Assembly (NCBI RefSeq): GCF_036880985.1
Contig: NZ_JBAJNO010000008.1
Span: 1,364,001-1,428,000 of the forward strand
Direction: 5' to 3'
DNA from: Limibacter armeniacum
GTDB lineage: Bacteria; Bacteroidota; Bacteroidia; Cytophagales; Flammeovirgaceae
DNA length: 64,000 nt
Below the pieces are notes generated by a model. That model was given only the letters and a program-made list of their open reading frames with translations. It ran no database searches and was not told where the DNA came from. Position 1 is the stretch's first letter, and each line of letters starts with the position of its first letter. The translations under genes and the position numbers were made by a program. This document shows positions 52,693 to 62,041 of the stretch, one piece after another.

Positions 52693-53217
52693 ATGAAAAC
52701 TAAATTTTTTATCGCATTCTTCATCGGCCTGTTTGCTACAGTGCTGTTCAGCGGAGTAAATAACACTTACGCTCAAGGTAAACCATTTGCTTACGCTGAT
52801 ATTGACAGTGTAGTACAAGCGCTTCCTGAGTTTGAGACTAAGATGAAAGAGTTGGAGAGCTACCAAAAACAATTGGTTACTTCAATGCAAACTCAACAGA
52901 AAGACCTTGAGGCGAAATATGCTGACTTCCAAAAGAACCAACCAAACTGGTTGCCTGAAATCGTAAGACAAAAGGCTCAGGAGATTGAGTTACTTCAGAA
53001 AAACCTGCAGGAGTTCCAGCAGACTTCACAAGTAAACTTCTCTAAAAGACAGCAAGATGCTTTGATGCCTTTGCAAGATAAAGCAATGAAAGGTATCGAG
53101 GATGTAGCGAAAGAAATGGGTTACCAATACGTAATTCCTTCTCAAATGCTGCTATATAGCGATGGTGCTGATGATATCACTGGCAAAGTTATCCAGAAGC
53201 TTGGTGGCAAGCAGTAA
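52693..53217 (+). CDS. OmpH/Skp family periplasmic chaperone (copy 3)
   Basis: A 174-residue protein with signal peptide (about 1-28, ending TYAQ), FAYADIDSVVQALPEFETKMKE, a coiled-coil arm and the end YQYVIPSQMLLYSDGADDITGKVIQKLG. It is closer to copy 2 than to copy 1 by its C-terminus and lies 48 bases after copy 2, so the two are probably co-transcribed. A terminator follows. Confidence 0.88.
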   Translation: MKTKFFIAFFIGLFATVLFSGVNNTYAQGKPFAYADIDSVVQALPEFETKMKELESYQKQLVTSMQTQQKDLEAKYADFQKNQPNWLPEIVRQKAQEIELLQKNLQEFQQTSQVNFSKRQQDALMPLQDKAMKGIEDVAKEMGYQYVIPSQMLLYSDGADDITGKVIQKLGGKQ

Positions 53218-53236
53218 TGGACTCTATGATATAATG

Positions 53237-53266
53237 AAAACCAGCCTATATAGGCTGGTTTTTTTG
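53237..53266 (+). terminator. Terminator after the OmpH/Skp genes
   Basis: AAAACCAGCCTA/TAGGCTGGTTTT, a perfect stem followed by TTTG. Confidence 0.85.
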
Positions 53267-53317
53267 TTTCTATATTTTATTATGAAAGCTCATTGAGAAA
53301 CTGTAACCAAAAGAACT

Positions 53318-54226
53318 ATGTATAAAAAACCTGACTATCTAAAAGCTGGCGATAAAGTAATGGTATTGTCACCTGCTGGTGCTCCAAACCATAAAAGTGT
53401 CAATGAAGGAATCGGGATCCTTAAAGGATGGGGTCTAGAGGTTATACTAGCCCAAAACACGCTAAACAATTATGGGTCATTGGCAGGCAAAGACGAAGAG
53501 AGGATTGCTGACTTACAACTAGCATTGGATGATACCAGTATCAAAGCCATTATTTGCTCAAGGGGAGGCTATGGCACTACCCGAATAGTGGATGCACTGG
53601 ACTGGACTACCTTCGAGCAATCTCCCAAATGGCTTGTAGGTTACTCTGATATTACCACGATGCATATGCAGCTCTATAAGCTGGGCTATCAGAGCATACA
53701 CGGTAGTATGGTAATTCATTATAGCCTACCTCATGCAGCGTCATCAGGTGAATCACTCAGGCAAGTGCTATTCGGGGAGAAGCCACCTGTTATTACAGCT
53801 CCTGCACATCAGTTCAACCGCAAGGGAGAAGCAGAAGGAAGTATCATCGGTGGTAATTTAGCATTGCTGGCTTCCCAAATCGGTACACCTGCAGATCTGG
53901 ATTATACAGATAAGATTCTTTTTATAGAAGAAATAGGGGAGTACCTCTACAACTTTGATCGTATGTTGGTTCAGATGAAGAGAAGTGGAAAGCTGGAAAA
54001 ACTGAGAGGTTTGGTGATCGGTCAGTTGACAGACATGAAAACTAATGAAGGAAATGAGTTTCCGATGTCGGCTTTGGAAATAATTGAAGAGAAGCTTTCG
54101 GAATATGATTATCCTGTGGGCTATGGATTTGATATTGGACACGATTATCCGAACTGGCCAGTGATATGCGGTGGGAATGCTGTTTTAAAAGTGACTGACG
54201 ATGGAGCAACATTAATACAGTTATAA
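53318..54226 (+). CDS. ldcA: LD-carboxypeptidase (S66 family)
   Basis: A 302-residue protein without signal peptide. It cleaves the terminal D-Ala from murein tetrapeptides in peptidoglycan recycling. Motifs: MVLSPAGAPNH, ICSRGGYGTTRI, the nucleophile Ser110 in WLVGYSDITTMH, FIEEIGEYLYNFDRML (catalytic Glu) and GYGFDIGHDYPN (catalytic His). The length is usual for the family. Confidence 0.9.
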   Translation: MYKKPDYLKAGDKVMVLSPAGAPNHKSVNEGIGILKGWGLEVILAQNTLNNYGSLAGKDEERIADLQLALDDTSIKAIICSRGGYGTTRIVDALDWTTFEQSPKWLVGYSDITTMHMQLYKLGYQSIHGSMVIHYSLPHAASSGESLRQVLFGEKPPVITAPAHQFNRKGEAEGSIIGGNLALLASQIGTPADLDYTDKILFIEEIGEYLYNFDRMLVQMKRSGKLEKLRGLVIGQLTDMKTNEGNEFPMSALEIIEEKLSEYDYPVGYGFDIGHDYPNWPVICGGNAVLKVTDDGATLIQL

Positions 54227-54442
54227 TGGAAATTGCACTATTCGTTGAGTGGGAAATATTGTGTTAGTTTGATAAAAAAAAATTGATGATGGAAAGCGAA
54301 ATATTTTAGCTGGCAACAAAGAAAACACTCAAATATTATTTGTAGGTTTGTCCTCTGTTTCAGATACTTATTGTATTTTTTCTTGCTAAAATATAATAAA
54401 GCAAATATAAACTAGATCCATCATCAATTTTAGCTAACTGAT

Positions 54443-54673
54443 ATGAGTTTCAACTTAATTCCCTTCAAGACGAAACATCAGATTGTTTTTGAAAGGGCGG
54501 AATTTATTGCTGACTCTGATGACGAGTTTTATTACAGGCAACTGTTCCTATGGGTAGACTTATTTATTGAGGTGCTCTATGACAGGGATGCGGAAACTAT
54601 CGTTGCCATCAGAGAGGCAGGTAATACTGAGATGCTTTATCCCTTCTGTGAAGATGTTGATCTGAACGTCTAA
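54443..54673 (+). CDS. Hypothetical small protein
   Basis: A 76-residue acidic protein (FNLIPFKTKHQIVFERAEFIADSDDEFYYRQLFLWVDLFIEVLYD). It is monocistronic, after a 216-bp AT-rich spacer with no other feature. No family is recognised; it is likely a lineage-specific Cytophagales protein. Confidence 0.6.
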   Translation: MSFNLIPFKTKHQIVFERAEFIADSDDEFYYRQLFLWVDLFIEVLYDRDAETIVAIREAGNTEMLYPFCEDVDLNV

Positions 54674-54748
54674 CAGGTGGGACTTTTTTAAGGCAGCATG
54701 CTATTTTTTTGTAGTTTTAGTCAATTGTTACTGACTAACTCAATACAT

Positions 54749-55546
54749 ATGAATAAAGCTGCTGCTCTTCTACATGTTATTTGTTCCTTTCTTTTGCTGA
54801 TGGGATGTCAGCAAAAGGGTGAACTTTCTTTCCCATCCAACTGGGTGGACCTTTCTCACAGTTATGACAGTACAACCCTTTATTGGCCTACCTCGCCTGT
54901 ATTCAAAATGGATACAGTGTTTGAGGGACAGACCGATAAGGGTTATTACTATTCAGCCTACCAGTTTTGTACAGCAGAGCATGGCGGTACGCATATGGAT
55001 GCGCCTGTGCATTTTGCTGAAGGTAAGCAGGAAGTTGATCAGGTGCCGCTTAAAACGCTGACAGGAGAAGGAGTGGTCGTGGACCTTGCTTCTATAGTCA
55101 ATGGAAATGCGGATTACCTGATTACAGCCAAGGACCTTCAACAGTGGTTTGACCTTAAGAAAATTGATCCCTCAGGTAAAATCATCCTGATGCATACAGG
55201 GTTTGGGAAGTTTTGGCCTGATGCAAAGAAGTATCTGGGAACAGATATGAGGGGAGATGAGGCTGTACCACAACTGCACTTTCCTGGGTTGTCAGAAGAT
55301 GGAGCAAATTGGGCAGTAGAAAAGAAAGTCAAATCAATAGGCTTGGACACCCCAAGTATTGACTATGGACAGTCAACAGACTTTATGGCACATCGTGTGC
55401 TGTTTGCGGCCAACATTCCCGCCTTTGAGAACCTTGCCAATTTGGATAAGCTGGTAGACCATCAGGTATGGGTGGTGGCTTTGCCTATGAAACTGAAAGG
55501 AGGAAGCGGTGCACCATTGAGGATTATAGCAGCCGTTCATCAATAG
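54749..55546 (+). CDS. Cyclase family lipoprotein (kynurenine formamidase-like)
   Basis: I take ATG 54749 (265 aa), which yields a type II signal peptide with lipobox LLMGC (Cys19). The metal-binding motif HGGTHMDAPVHF (residues about 79-90) defines the PF04199 cyclase family, and GLDTPSIDYG and MAHRVLFAANIPAFENLANLDKL complete the pattern. The enzyme is a metal-dependent amide hydrolase; the substrate is open. Export as a lipoprotein is unusual for a kynurenine formamidase. Confidence 0.8.
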   Translation: MNKAAALLHVICSFLLLMGCQQKGELSFPSNWVDLSHSYDSTTLYWPTSPVFKMDTVFEGQTDKGYYYSAYQFCTAEHGGTHMDAPVHFAEGKQEVDQVPLKTLTGEGVVVDLASIVNGNADYLITAKDLQQWFDLKKIDPSGKIILMHTGFGKFWPDAKKYLGTDMRGDEAVPQLHFPGLSEDGANWAVEKKVKSIGLDTPSIDYGQSTDFMAHRVLFAANIPAFENLANLDKLVDHQVWVVALPMKLKGGSGAPLRIIAAVHQ

Positions 55547-55577
55547 CTAAATCATTGAAATTCTATTTTTTACAGAT

Positions 55578-56372
55578 ATGGATAACAAAGAGTATTTTGA
55601 AATAAACAAGAAGAACTGGAATGAGCGTGTACAAGCGCATATGGATTCAGACTTCTATGATATGAAAGCTTTCGAGGCGGGAGCGACGTCATTGAAAGAA
55701 ATTGAACTGGATATATTGGGAGATATCAGTGGTAAGCGAGTTTTACACCTTCAGTGTCACTTCGGGCAGGATGCCCTTTCGCTGGCTCGAATGGGAGCTG
55801 ATGTAACTGGTATAGACCTGTCAGATAAGGCTATCGAAAAGGCAAGGGAAATTGCCTCCAAACTGAATGTTGAGGCGGAGTTTGTTTGCTGTAATGTATT
55901 GGAGATAGACCAACACCTCACAGGAGAATATGATATCATCTTTACGACTTATGGTGTTGTGGGTTGGTTACCGGAACTGACCAAGTGGGCAAAGCTTATC
56001 CATCAATTCCTCAAGCCGCAAGGCAGGTTTCTGCTAGTGGAATTCCACCCTGTTGTTTGGATGCACGATGATGACTTCAAGCAAATTGCTTATTCTTATT
56101 TTAACAAGGAAGCCATTATTGAGACCAGTGAAGGTTCTTATGCTGATAAGGACACAAGTCATAACTATGAGTCTGTAGGTTGGAACCACGACTTATCAGA
56201 AGTGTTTACAGCCTTGCTTCAAGCAGGTTTGCAGATAAAGTTATTCAAGGAGTATGATTTCTCGCCCTATAACTGTTTTAACAATACTGTTCCTGCTGAA
56301 AAAGGCTTTCAGATAAAAGGTCTTGAAGGAAAACTGCCAATGGTATACGCTGTTGAGGCAACAAAGCTGTAA
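55578..56372 (+). CDS. Class I SAM-dependent methyltransferase
   Basis: A 264-residue protein. Motif I is VLHLQCHFGQDALSLARMGADVTGIDLSDKAIEKAR, with EFVCCNVLEI and YDIIFTTYGVVGWLPEL as later motifs. The Gly-rich loop is altered (LHLQCHFGQD), as in a known Bacteroidota subfamily. The substrate is unknown. It lies 31 bases after the cyclase gene and may be co-transcribed. Confidence 0.85.
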   Translation: MDNKEYFEINKKNWNERVQAHMDSDFYDMKAFEAGATSLKEIELDILGDISGKRVLHLQCHFGQDALSLARMGADVTGIDLSDKAIEKAREIASKLNVEAEFVCCNVLEIDQHLTGEYDIIFTTYGVVGWLPELTKWAKLIHQFLKPQGRFLLVEFHPVVWMHDDDFKQIAYSYFNKEAIIETSEGSYADKDTSHNYESVGWNHDLSEVFTALLQAGLQIKLFKEYDFSPYNCFNNTVPAEKGFQIKGLEGKLPMVYAVEATKL

Positions 56373-56393
56373 CCTGAGTTGATGTAGAAAAGA

Positions 56394-56428
56394 AAAGCCT
56401 GCTTTGTAATCCGAGGCAGGCTTTTTTG
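56394..56428. terminator. Bidirectional terminator
   Basis: AAGCCTGC/GCAGGCTT with a TTTTTT run, between the methyltransferase and the convergent thioesterase gene. Confidence 0.8.
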
Positions 56429-56478
56429 ATAAATTTTATGAGGTCTAGAATGACCCCATGTTTCCAATCTATTGTCTA

Positions 56479-56901
56479 TTACCTAAACAATTCATAGCGG
56501 ATATCGTCAGGAATGGCCGAAGGTCGTTGCGTACGGGTGTTGACGGTTACGACTTTGATCTTGCCATCCAAAACTTTTTGATCAGTCCCTTTCAGAAAAA
56601 TCTGTTGCAGGAAAATAATCGTACAGCGGTTGATTTCTGCTACCGATGTCTCGATTCTGAGTACCTGACCGAGTTGAGCCTGATACTTGTAGTTCAGGTC
56701 ATAACTGGCGATCAGTATACCAAGCCCTCCTTGCCTTGCCATCCTGATAGCATCACAGTTTTCAAAGTGTGCCCATCTGGCTTCTTCAAGAAACTCCAGA
56801 TAACGCATGTTGTTTACATGGTGGTAGCTGTCAAGGTGATACTGACGGACGAGGATTTCCTTGGTAGTAATTCTTGGTTCGATTGCTGTTGGAGAGTACA
56901 T
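56479..56901 (-). CDS. Acyl-CoA thioesterase, hotdog fold (4HBT-like)
   Basis: I take ATG 56901 (140 aa) over TTG 56928. The hotdog pattern is EILVRQYHLDSYHHVNNMRYLEFLEEARWAHFE, where the usual catalytic Asp of 'D.D..GHVNN' is at LDSYHHVNN, followed by strand-rich VLRIETSVAEINRCTIIFLQQI. It probably hydrolyses acyl-CoA thioesters. Gene spacing suggests a single-gene unit. Confidence 0.8.
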   Translation of the reverse strand: MYSPTAIEPRITTKEILVRQYHLDSYHHVNNMRYLEFLEEARWAHFENCDAIRMARQGGLGILIASYDLNYKYQAQLGQVLRIETSVAEINRCTIIFLQQIFLKGTDQKVLDGKIKVVTVNTRTQRPSAIPDDIRYELFR

Positions 56902-57257
56902 AGGGATTTCGTTTTTAGGTAAAAACAATGTCAGCTTGTAATGAAGTGAAAAGCCATTAGGCTTTCCAGCTTCATTTTGCAGGTTACTTGGTTACATGAT
57001 ATTGAAGTATCAAGATAGTATCGGGGCTTTAACGCAAATTGAACAGGCGGGAAACAAATTGCTTTTGCCTTTAACTTCTTGCCTATAGTTTAATTTATAA
57101 TATCTATTGATATACAGCAATTTAGGGTAAGAATGACACTTAGCATTTTTTCTAAAAAATTTTGAAGAATGCTCTAAAATGAGCCTATAAGGGACTTTTT
57201 TTTGTGAAATTTTTTTTCAGAAGGTTGAATAATAACCCGAATATGGTGTGAAAATGA
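56902..57257. other. Intergenic region
   Basis: AT-rich DNA between two minus-strand genes (thioesterase and serine hydrolase). It contains runs of A and T near 57190-57220 but no hairpin, repeat or gene that I can support. Confidence 0.4.
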
Positions 57258-58982
57258 TTATTGTTTGATCAGGTCAAAGCCGGCAAGCCTGATCATGGGC
57301 TTGTTTTGGTAGGATTCAAGTGGTACAGTTTCTCCCAATAGGTCTCCGCCAGCACCTTCCACTATTGCCTGCTGATTGTTGATGGGTCTCAGTACAATCT
57401 GAAATGTAGGAATTGTCGGGTAGATGGTCGTTCCTTCTCCAATCAGTAGTCCGTCTTTCAGATACATTTTATAGGAAGTCAGAAATTCATAAGCTCCTTC
57501 AAAATCCCTGACCTTGTAGGTGCCGACTGTAGCCTTCCACTCTTTGGGTATATCAACTTCCTTGATACGTTTACCTGCAAGTTTCCATTTACCGAAATCA
57601 TGGTATATAAGATAGTCCTCTCCGTGATAGGGTTTGATTTTCAGTTCAAGAATCTTAGCGCCCATTTTCCTTAGTACTATCGTGCTGTCATTGTACAATG
57701 TTCCAGACAATGTTTTTTGCTCTGCCCATAAGTGAGCTTTCATCTTGGAGTGATTTTTTTGCTTTATCTCGATGACCCCTATCGGAGTGGCAAACCTTCC
57801 TTGAAACTGTTTTCCGATAGCAGCGTTGGTGGAAATCTTTTTTCTATCAGGTTTAGGGGCAGCCTTTTTTTCCAATGATTTTAGTTCCAACATATGGTCA
57901 ACAGCCTTGTAGAGAATTTTCATACCTGTATCAGGTTTGTAGGTGTTGCTGAGTATGGCAACCCCAAAGTCTTGTTCAGGAAAGAAAATAATCCCAGCAA
58001 TACACGGAAGCTGGTCCCCGAAATGATAGGTGGTAGTATAATCATAGTATTTACCCAGAAACCAACCCAACCCATGTTGGTGGTCCAATCCCAAGGGGAA
58101 GTTTTTGGTCTGGTCAGTCAGCATTTCTTTTACCAGTTGTTCTGACAGAAAACGGTTTGGACTAGCCTGTCCTTTGTTGAGGTATACCTGAAGCAGTTTG
58201 GACAAGTCATGGACAGACGCCTTAATCCCATCGGCAGGAAGTGTTCTGGTGGTAAATATCTTGGTTTCCTTGCCTTTTTTATCATACCCTTTGGTCAGGT
58301 TGGGGATTTGGCTGTAAGGATAAGCTGTAGCTGTTTCCATCCCTATTGGAAGGAAGACTTCTTTGGCTACAAATTCTTCATAACTTATACCCGATACATT
58401 TTCTATCAGGCAACCTAGCAGTGCCATTCCCCAGTCCGAATATTGGTACAGGGTTTTGGGAGGCGCGATAAGGTATTCTTCTTTGCCTTCCTCAATTAAG
58501 CCACAAAATGGTTCAGGATGGTCGGTATGGTTCTTCAGCGCCCTAACCCTAGGAATACCGGCAAAGTGTGTCAGCAAATCCCTTGGAGTGAAACTGATCT
58601 GATCATCAAAGTGCTTTTGCATGTCGAAATCAGGGACATATTGCGTGTAAGGAGCGTCAAGGTCTACTTTTCCCTCTTGTACCAGCCTCATCACAACAGA
58701 TGCTGTTATTATTTTACTGACAGACCCAATAGGATATACAGTATTGGCAGAAGCTTTTATCTGGTTGGTTTTGTCAGCCATACCAAATCCTTTCTCCCAA
58801 AGGAGACTATCCTTACTGACAATTGCGATACTTAAGCCCGCAATGTCTTTTTTCTTGACCTGCTTTGCAATGTACTTGGAAAGGGATGTGAAATCTTGGG
58901 CAGGCAGAGTAGTGGCTATAAAAAGCAGGGGCACTAGGGAGATATATTTTATTGGGTGAAACTTTACAGGTAGATGTGGCAT
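57258..58982 (-). CDS. Beta-lactamase-family serine hydrolase
   Basis: A 574-residue secreted protein with a signal peptide (about 1-28, ending TLPAQ). The class C beta-lactamase-like domain (about 30-370) has the nucleophile motif Ser87-Val-Ser-Lys90 in YPIGSVSKIITASV and the YxN-equivalent YSDWG. A C-terminal beta-rich extension (about 400-574) resembles the lipocalin-like DUF3471 region seen in such proteins. It is more likely a peptidase or esterase than an antibiotic-resistance enzyme. Confidence 0.85.
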   Translation of the reverse strand: MPHLPVKFHPIKYISLVPLLFIATTLPAQDFTSLSKYIAKQVKKKDIAGLSIAIVSKDSLLWEKGFGMADKTNQIKASANTVYPIGSVSKIITASVVMRLVQEGKVDLDAPYTQYVPDFDMQKHFDDQISFTPRDLLTHFAGIPRVRALKNHTDHPEPFCGLIEEGKEEYLIAPPKTLYQYSDWGMALLGCLIENVSGISYEEFVAKEVFLPIGMETATAYPYSQIPNLTKGYDKKGKETKIFTTRTLPADGIKASVHDLSKLLQVYLNKGQASPNRFLSEQLVKEMLTDQTKNFPLGLDHQHGLGWFLGKYYDYTTTYHFGDQLPCIAGIIFFPEQDFGVAILSNTYKPDTGMKILYKAVDHMLELKSLEKKAAPKPDRKKISTNAAIGKQFQGRFATPIGVIEIKQKNHSKMKAHLWAEQKTLSGTLYNDSTIVLRKMGAKILELKIKPYHGEDYLIYHDFGKWKLAGKRIKEVDIPKEWKATVGTYKVRDFEGAYEFLTSYKMYLKDGLLIGEGTTIYPTIPTFQIVLRPINNQQAIVEGAGGDLLGETVPLESYQNKPMIRLAGFDLIKQ

Positions 58983-59204
58983 ATCAAAAGAAGGTTGTTT
59001 AGGTGAATATCAATTTTTATGGTTAGAAAATTCATGTGCTGTTTTAGTTATGATGAAATTTCCTCTCAGTATAGGATGTTATTAGGTCGGTAAAGGATAG
59101 TGTCGGATACTATTAAATTGTCTTAAAATAAGAAACGATTGCTTTTTAGGAACGTATGTTGCCCATATACGATCAAGATTTATAATTAAATAACCAGATG
59201 GACT

Positions 59205-60038
59205 ATGAAGAAAAAACAACTTTTTGCATTAATCGGAGCTGCAATGATCACATTTGCTTCTTGTCAGAATAAGGGAGAAACAAAAGAAGACCAATCAGCG
59301 CAGCAGCATACAACAATGGCTGAAAGCAACAAAGTAGCAGATGCCGCTCACAACAGTGCCAATGCATTGGATTGGAATGGTACCTATGAGGGCGTGATTC
59401 CATGTGCAGACTGCGAAGGCATAGAGATTTCATTGGTGTTGAATAATGATGAGACCTATTTGTTAACCACCAAGTACCTAGGTAAGGCAGACGATATTTT
59501 CCGGTCATCAGGTAAGTTTGTTTGGAATGAAATGGGCTCTATCGTGACGTTGGAAGGAGTGGAAGCTCCGAACCAGTATTTTGTGGGAGAGAATGCACTA
59601 TTCAAATTGGATAAGGAAGGTAATAGGGTAATTGGAGACCTAGCCTCTAAGTACATGCTCAGTAAGAAGATGGGAGATGTTGTTGTACAGGAAGGCTTGC
59701 TTGAGACAAAGTGGAAACTTGTAGAACTTGCAGGGCAGCCACTGACGGATGAAAAGGAAGGTGATATTCCTTTTCTGATGTTAATGAAAGAAGACAGCAG
59801 GCTTAGTGCTTTTGCAGGGTGTAACAACATTATGGGAGCGTATGAGCTTTCAGAAGGAAACCGTATTACCTTTTCCCAAATGGCTTCTACCCAAAAGGCT
59901 TGTCCGGATATGGAAGTGGAGAAAAACTTTGTAAAAGCATTGGAAATGGCCGATAACTTTACCCTAAAGGACGGAACACTATCCCTGAACAGAGCAAGAA
60001 TGGCACCTCTGGCAAGATTTGAAAAAGTGGAAGAATAA
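59205..60038 (+). CDS. Lipoprotein with NlpE-like and META domains
   Basis: A 277-residue protein with lipobox FASC (Cys20). Residues about 60-160 match NlpE N-terminal type (YEGVIPCADCEGIEISLVLNNDETYLLTTKYLGK), with the CxxC pair. Residues about 170-277 form a META/HslJ-type domain (TKWKLVELAGQPL...FAGCNNIMGAYEL...ITFSQMASTQKACPDMEVEKNFVKAL). Such proteins act in envelope stress and copper or surface sensing. It is a single-gene unit with a terminator. Confidence 0.85.
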   Translation: MKKKQLFALIGAAMITFASCQNKGETKEDQSAQQHTTMAESNKVADAAHNSANALDWNGTYEGVIPCADCEGIEISLVLNNDETYLLTTKYLGKADDIFRSSGKFVWNEMGSIVTLEGVEAPNQYFVGENALFKLDKEGNRVIGDLASKYMLSKKMGDVVVQEGLLETKWKLVELAGQPLTDEKEGDIPFLMLMKEDSRLSAFAGCNNIMGAYELSEGNRITFSQMASTQKACPDMEVEKNFVKALEMADNFTLKDGTLSLNRARMAPLARFEKVEE

Positions 60039-60065
60039 TCGCAATACCATATAGTCAGAAGATAA

Positions 60066-60092
60066 AAAGGCAACCCAATATGGGTTGCCTTT
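60066..60092. terminator. Bidirectional terminator
   Basis: AAAGGCAACCCA/TGGGTTGCCTTT, a perfect stem between the NlpE-META gene and the convergent ferredoxin gene. Confidence 0.8.
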
Positions 60093-60111
60093 AACAACAA
60101 CTGTAATAAGA

Positions 60112-60339
60112 TCAGTGCTCCCTGACCTGTATAATATTGACCGGACAAGCTTCTGCCGCCCGCTTGTTGGCTTCCAGTTCGTCTTCATTGACCTTGACGT
60201 TCCAGAACCCCTTTTTATCTACTGCACCGAGCAATACACTTTTGCCATCCTTCTTGGACATGCGCCACCTTTCGGGCGCAAGCTCCACACAATAGTTGCA
60301 GCCGATGCATTTATTTCTTTGTTGAATAATGGTGACCAT
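60112..60339 (-). CDS. 4Fe-4S ferredoxin
   Basis: A 75-residue protein. Cys11, Cys14 and Cys17 (CIGCNYC) with Cys65 (EACPVN) can bind one [4Fe-4S] cluster, so it is a single-cluster electron carrier. It lies 39 bases downstream of the U32 gene on the same strand, so it may supply electrons to that protein or share its regulation. Confidence 0.85.
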   Translation of the reverse strand: MVTIIQQRNKCIGCNYCVELAPERWRMSKKDGKSVLLGAVDKKGFWNVKVNEDELEANKRAAEACPVNIIQVREH

Positions 60340-60378
60340 ACGCTAACCAATCATAGAAAGTGATGCTAATGATATTTT

Positions 60379-61635
60379 TTATTGTGCAACAGCCTCACTG
60401 TCTACAATCTTGTACAGCTTATCAGAAGGCCTGATCTGCGTGTCAAGCTTGATCGTAAATTTATCGCCCTTTACAGCAACTTCTTTTTTACCATCATCGT
60501 TGACATGCATTTCCTCAATTACGGTTTCCACCACACCTGTGGTAGGGCCTGTAATCAGGATATGGTCACCTGCCTTTAGCTTTTGGGTCTCCATTGTAAA
60601 CTCAGCAACACCCAATTTGCTGTAGTAGTGACTGCCTCTGCCCAAGAATACTTTTTTCTTGGTCGCAACAGATCCAGGCTGAGAAGTCCACTCACCCAAT
60701 TTTTGTCCTAAGTAATAGCCACTCCAGAAGCCACGGTTATAAACTTCTGTCAGGCGCTCCATCCAATTGGCAACCTTTTCTTTGGAGTAGGTTTTATCCA
60801 GACAACTGTCAATTGCCTCACGGTAGCACTGCGTAACAGTCTTGACATAGTCTGCACCTTTTCCACGTCCCTCAATCTTCAGGACTTTAACCCCCGAATC
60901 AATTACCTGATCAAGAAAATCAATAGTACAGAGGTCTTTTGGAGACATGATAAACTCATTGTCAATTTCAAGCTCGTAACCCTCTTCAATATCTATGACC
61001 TTATATTGACGACGGCAATTCTGGATACAAGCGCCACGGTTGGCAGAAGCATTGTGCGTATGTAAGCTCATATAGCACTTGCCCGAAACAGCTACGCATA
61101 AGGCACCGTGTCCGAACAGCTCTATTTCTATCAGATTCCCTGAAGGACCCTTTATCTGTTCCCTTTCAATGGCATCCGTAATTTTCTTTACCTGCAAAAG
61201 GCTTAACTCCCTCGACAAAACCATTACATCAGCAAAGTGACTGAAAAAACGAACCGTCTCAATGTTGGTGATATTGCTTTGGGTAGAGATATGTACCTCA
61301 ACACCTTTCGTAAATGCGTAGGAAATAACAGCCTGGTCAGCCGCAATAATGGCTGTGATACCCGCTTCTTTTACCCTGTCCACGATCACTTTCATCAACG
61401 ATAGGTCATGGTCATAGATAATGGTATTCAGTGTCAGATAGGTTCTGACATCCTGTTCGCCACAGATACGGGCAATTTCCTCCAGATCATCAATTGTAAA
61501 ATTCATGGTAGCCCTTGCCCGCATGTTCAATTGCTCCACACCAAAGTACACAGAATCAGCACCACCCTGAATGGCTGCCATCAACGCCTCAAAATTTCCC
61601 GCAGGGGACATCAGTTCAATCTTGCTGTCACGCAT
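60379..61635 (-). CDS. trhP: Peptidase U32 family protein, tRNA hydroxylation (TrhP-like)
   Basis: A 418-residue protein starting MRDSKIELMSPAGNFEALMAAIQGGADSVYFG. The U32 signature IELFGHGALCVAVSGKCYMS is followed by a Cys cluster (RGACIQNCRR) that may hold an Fe-S cluster, and KVLKIEGRGKGADYV. Related proteins (TrhP/YegQ) hydroxylate uridine-34 of tRNA, and RlhA hydroxylates 23S rRNA; older names call them collagenase-like proteases. The symbol is by similarity to the TrhP branch and is tentative. Confidence 0.8.
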   Translation of the reverse strand: MRDSKIELMSPAGNFEALMAAIQGGADSVYFGVEQLNMRARATMNFTIDDLEEIARICGEQDVRTYLTLNTIIYDHDLSLMKVIVDRVKEAGITAIIAADQAVISYAFTKGVEVHISTQSNITNIETVRFFSHFADVMVLSRELSLLQVKKITDAIEREQIKGPSGNLIEIELFGHGALCVAVSGKCYMSLHTHNASANRGACIQNCRRQYKVIDIEEGYELEIDNEFIMSPKDLCTIDFLDQVIDSGVKVLKIEGRGKGADYVKTVTQCYREAIDSCLDKTYSKEKVANWMERLTEVYNRGFWSGYYLGQKLGEWTSQPGSVATKKKVFLGRGSHYYSKLGVAEFTMETQKLKAGDHILITGPTTGVVETVIEEMHVNDDGKKEVAVKGDKFTIKLDTQIRPSDKLYKIVDSEAVAQ

Positions 61636-61805
61636 GGTTTTATAGCTGTTGGATTTCGTATGAGAATTATGATAATATTTCAGCTTGCAAAAATAGCAGG
61701 TATGGCATTAGTGGGAGATGAAGAATGGTCAATAGGTTTTGGTGATCGTGGTCACCGGCCATTTGGTGTCGGTGTAAGCCTATGGAAAAAGAACCCTCAC
61801 CTATA

Positions 61806-61907
61806 GACAGGATAAATCCCGCCTCTTGGAGATACCATCCCTTCGGGATTTGTGAATGTATCAACCCAGAAATGGTTATATCCTAAAGAGGCGTATTTTA
61901 ATCCGTC
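61806..61907. repeat. 102-bp palindromic repeat, copy 1
   Basis: The unit starts GACAGGATAAATCCCGCCTC and ends with its inverted counterpart (GAGGCGTATTTTAATCCGTC), with inner hairpins ATCCCTTCGGGAT and AACCCAGAAATGGTT. It is the most diverged of the three full copies. Confidence 0.8.
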
Positions 61908-61939
61908 AAAAGAACCTGTTGTGACAGAACTCACCAATA

Positions 61940-62041
61940 GACGGTATAAATCCCGCCTCTTGGAGATACCATCCCTTCGGGATTTGTGAATATATAAACC
62001 CTGAAAGGGTTATATCCTAAAGAGGCGGATTTCAATCCGTC
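61940..62041. repeat. 102-bp palindromic repeat, copy 2
   Basis: Same unit as 61806-61907: GACGGTATAAATCCCGCCTC ... GAGGCGGATTTCAATCCGTC with inner AACCCTGAAAGGGTT. It is separated from copy 1 by a 32-bp spacer (AAAAGAACCTGTTGTGACAG and following) that also recurs near copy 3. Confidence 0.85.

Noticed and set aside
57258-58982. Antibiotic-resistance beta-lactamase
   Set aside because: The SxxK/YxN-like fold is shared with esterases and peptidases, and the long C-terminal extension is typical of non-resistance family members.
59456-60148. 230-codon minus-strand ORF opposite the NlpE-META lipoprotein
   Set aside because: It crosses a bidirectional terminator and lacks any motif, while the plus-strand protein has clear domains.
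61408-61806. 132-codon plus-strand ORF before the repeats
   Set aside because: Mostly antisense to the U32 gene; it ends in the repeat region and has no recognisable domain.
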